From: JAJPXI01 sp045602885
Lineage (GTDB): Bacteria > Bacillota > Clostridia > Oscillospirales > Oscillospiraceae
Assembly: GCA_045602885.1 (NCBI GenBank)
Contig: JAZSCJ010000104.1
Location: 1-6,629 of the forward strand
Reading direction: 5' to 3'
Length of the DNA stretch: 6,629 nt
The notes under the pieces were generated by a model. That model ran no database searches, was not told the origin of the DNA, and saw only the letters and a list, made by a program, of their open reading frames with translations. Positions 5,824-6,629 of this stretch are shown piece by piece (the stretch's first letter is position 1; each line of letters opens with the position of its first letter). Made by a program: the position numbers and the translations under genes.

Positions 5824-6629
5824 GTGAACATTTGAATCCGCCCTTGCTGGAAGTCAAGGATCTGAAGCAATATTTCCCCATCAATGTGGGTGGGCTCAAG
5901 ACCAAGCCGCTCAAGGCAGTGGACGGCGTTTCCTTTTCCATCAACAAGGGAGAAACGCTGGGTATGGTCGGCGAGTCGGGCTGCGGCAAGACCACCGTGG
6001 GCCGCACCCTTCTGCACCTGTACAAGCCGACGGCCGGTGAGATCTGGTACAACGGCAAAAAGCTGGAAACGGCCAAGGACATTCAGGAGTTTCGCAAAAA
6101 GGCCACCATGGTCTTCCAGGACCCCTATTCCTCCCTCAACCCCCGTATGACGGTGGCCGATATCATCGGTGAGCCGCTGGACGTACACAAGCTGTACTCC
6201 ACCAAGGCCGAGCGGCAGGAGCGCATTCTGGAACTGATGGGTCATGTGGGCCTGAACAGCGAGCACGCCGCGCGCTACGCCCATGAGTTCTCCGGTGGTC
6301 AGCGCCAGCGCATCGGCATTGCCCGTGCATTGGCGGTCAATCCGGATTTTATCGTCTGTGACGAGCCGGTTTCGGCGTTGGACGTGTCCATTCAGGCGCA
6401 GGTCATCAATATGTTTGATGAGCTGCAGGACAAGCTGGGTCTGACCTATCTGTTCATTGCCCATGACCTGCTGGTGGTGCGGCATATCTCCGACCGCATT
6501 GCCGTGATGTATCTGGGCAAGATGGTGGAGCTGGCCGATGCCGACACCATTTACAACCGCCCCCTGCACCCCTACTCCAAGTCGCTGTTGTCGGCGGTGC
6601 CCGTGCCCGACCCCAAGACAGCCCGCGCC
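5820..6629 (+). CDS. oppF: Oligopeptide/dipeptide ABC transporter ATP-binding protein, OppF/DppF family (C-terminus cut by window edge)
   Basis: The partner ATPase of OppD; the two form the heterodimeric motor of the importer. The 270 visible residues cover the whole nucleotide-binding domain and reach the start of the peptide-transporter C-terminal domain. Visible motifs are Walker A GESGCGKT (51-58), Q100 in VFQDPYSSLNPRM, signature FSGGQ (157-161), Walker B FIVCDEP with E182, D-loop SALD (185-188) and H215 in IAHDL. PLHPYSKSLLSAVP (248-261) is the usual junction to the C-terminal domain, so about 50-60 residues probably remain outside. YSSLNPRM and the FSGGQRQRIGIARAL stretch favour OppF over OppD. 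The substituent insertion INVGGLKTKPLKAV (21-34), before the Walker A region, is also typical of OppF. The start codon overlaps the oppD stop by 4 bp (ATGA), implying coupled translation and a balanced ratio of the two ATPases. Confidence 0.93.
   Translation, partial: MSEHLNPPLLEVKDLKQYFPINVGGLKTKPLKAVDGVSFSINKGETLGMVGESGCGKTTVGRTLLHLYKPTAGEIWYNGKKLETAKDIQEFRKKATMVFQDPYSSLNPRMTVADIIGEPLDVHKLYSTKAERQERILELMGHVGLNSEHAARYAHEFSGGQRQRIGIARALAVNPDFIVCDEPVSALDVSIQAQVINMFDELQDKLGLTYLFIAHDLLVVRHISDRIAVMYLGKMVELADADTIYNRPLHPYSKSLLSAVPVPDPKTARA

Noticed and set aside
5517..6569. Minus-strand open frame of 350 codons opposite oppD and oppF
   Set aside because: It is the shadow of two ATPase genes with intact motifs and crosses their ATGA junction.
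1..6629. CRISPR array, insertion sequence, phage or toxin-antitoxin content
   Set aside because: I saw no regularly spaced repeats, transposase motifs, terminal repeats or phage genes. All long genes are housekeeping-type transport and lipid functions.

Overview
The window looks like a piece of chromosome from a low-to-moderate-GC Gram-positive of the class Clostridia. An Oscillospiraceae/Ruminococcaceae-type gut bacterium is the best guess. The grounds are strong AGGAGG-type ribosome sites, TTG and GTG starts, extended -10 promoters (TGGTATAAT), GC-rich genes around a much more AT-rich intergenic region, and the family signatures of the proteins. The lineage is an inference, not a match to a known genome.

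Layout. Two gene clusters diverge from a 453-bp intergenic region (2318-2770). Leftward on the minus strand are a PlsC-type lysophospholipid acyltransferase with an unusual C-terminal extension (zinc ribbon plus a beta-rich domain; 1172-2317) and, 6 bp after it, a divergent GltS-type sodium:glutamate symporter that runs off the left edge (1-1165). Rightward on the plus strand is a tightly packed peptide ABC importer operon: permease oppB (2771-3700), permease oppC (3715-4773), ATPase oppD (4792-5823) and ATPase oppF (5820 to the right edge, cut before its stop). The substrate-binding protein (OppA/DppA) is not in the window. It may lie downstream of oppF or elsewhere, so the exact peptide specificity cannot be read here.

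Intergenic region. It holds a good promoter for the opp operon (TTGATA, 16-bp spacer, TGG-TATAAT at 2591-2618), a 14-bp perfect palindrome just after the predicted transcription start (2634-2647), and a roughly 78-nt leader element with nested inverted repeats and two mutually exclusive inner stems (2663-2740). It also holds a likely extended -10 promoter for the plsC cluster, embedded in a perfect 10-bp inverted repeat (2395-2417), and one further unexplained hairpin (2454-2491).

How it works together. OppB and OppC form the membrane channel and OppD and OppF the ATPase pair that powers uptake of oligo- or dipeptides delivered by a lipoprotein receptor. The GltS-like protein would move glutamate or a related anion with sodium, so both clusters feed amino-acid nitrogen nutrition, while PlsC acts in phospholipid synthesis. 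A functional link between the two divergent clusters is not shown by the sequence. Nothing here amounts to a clearly new system. The most original points are the PlsC fusion architecture and the structured opp leader.
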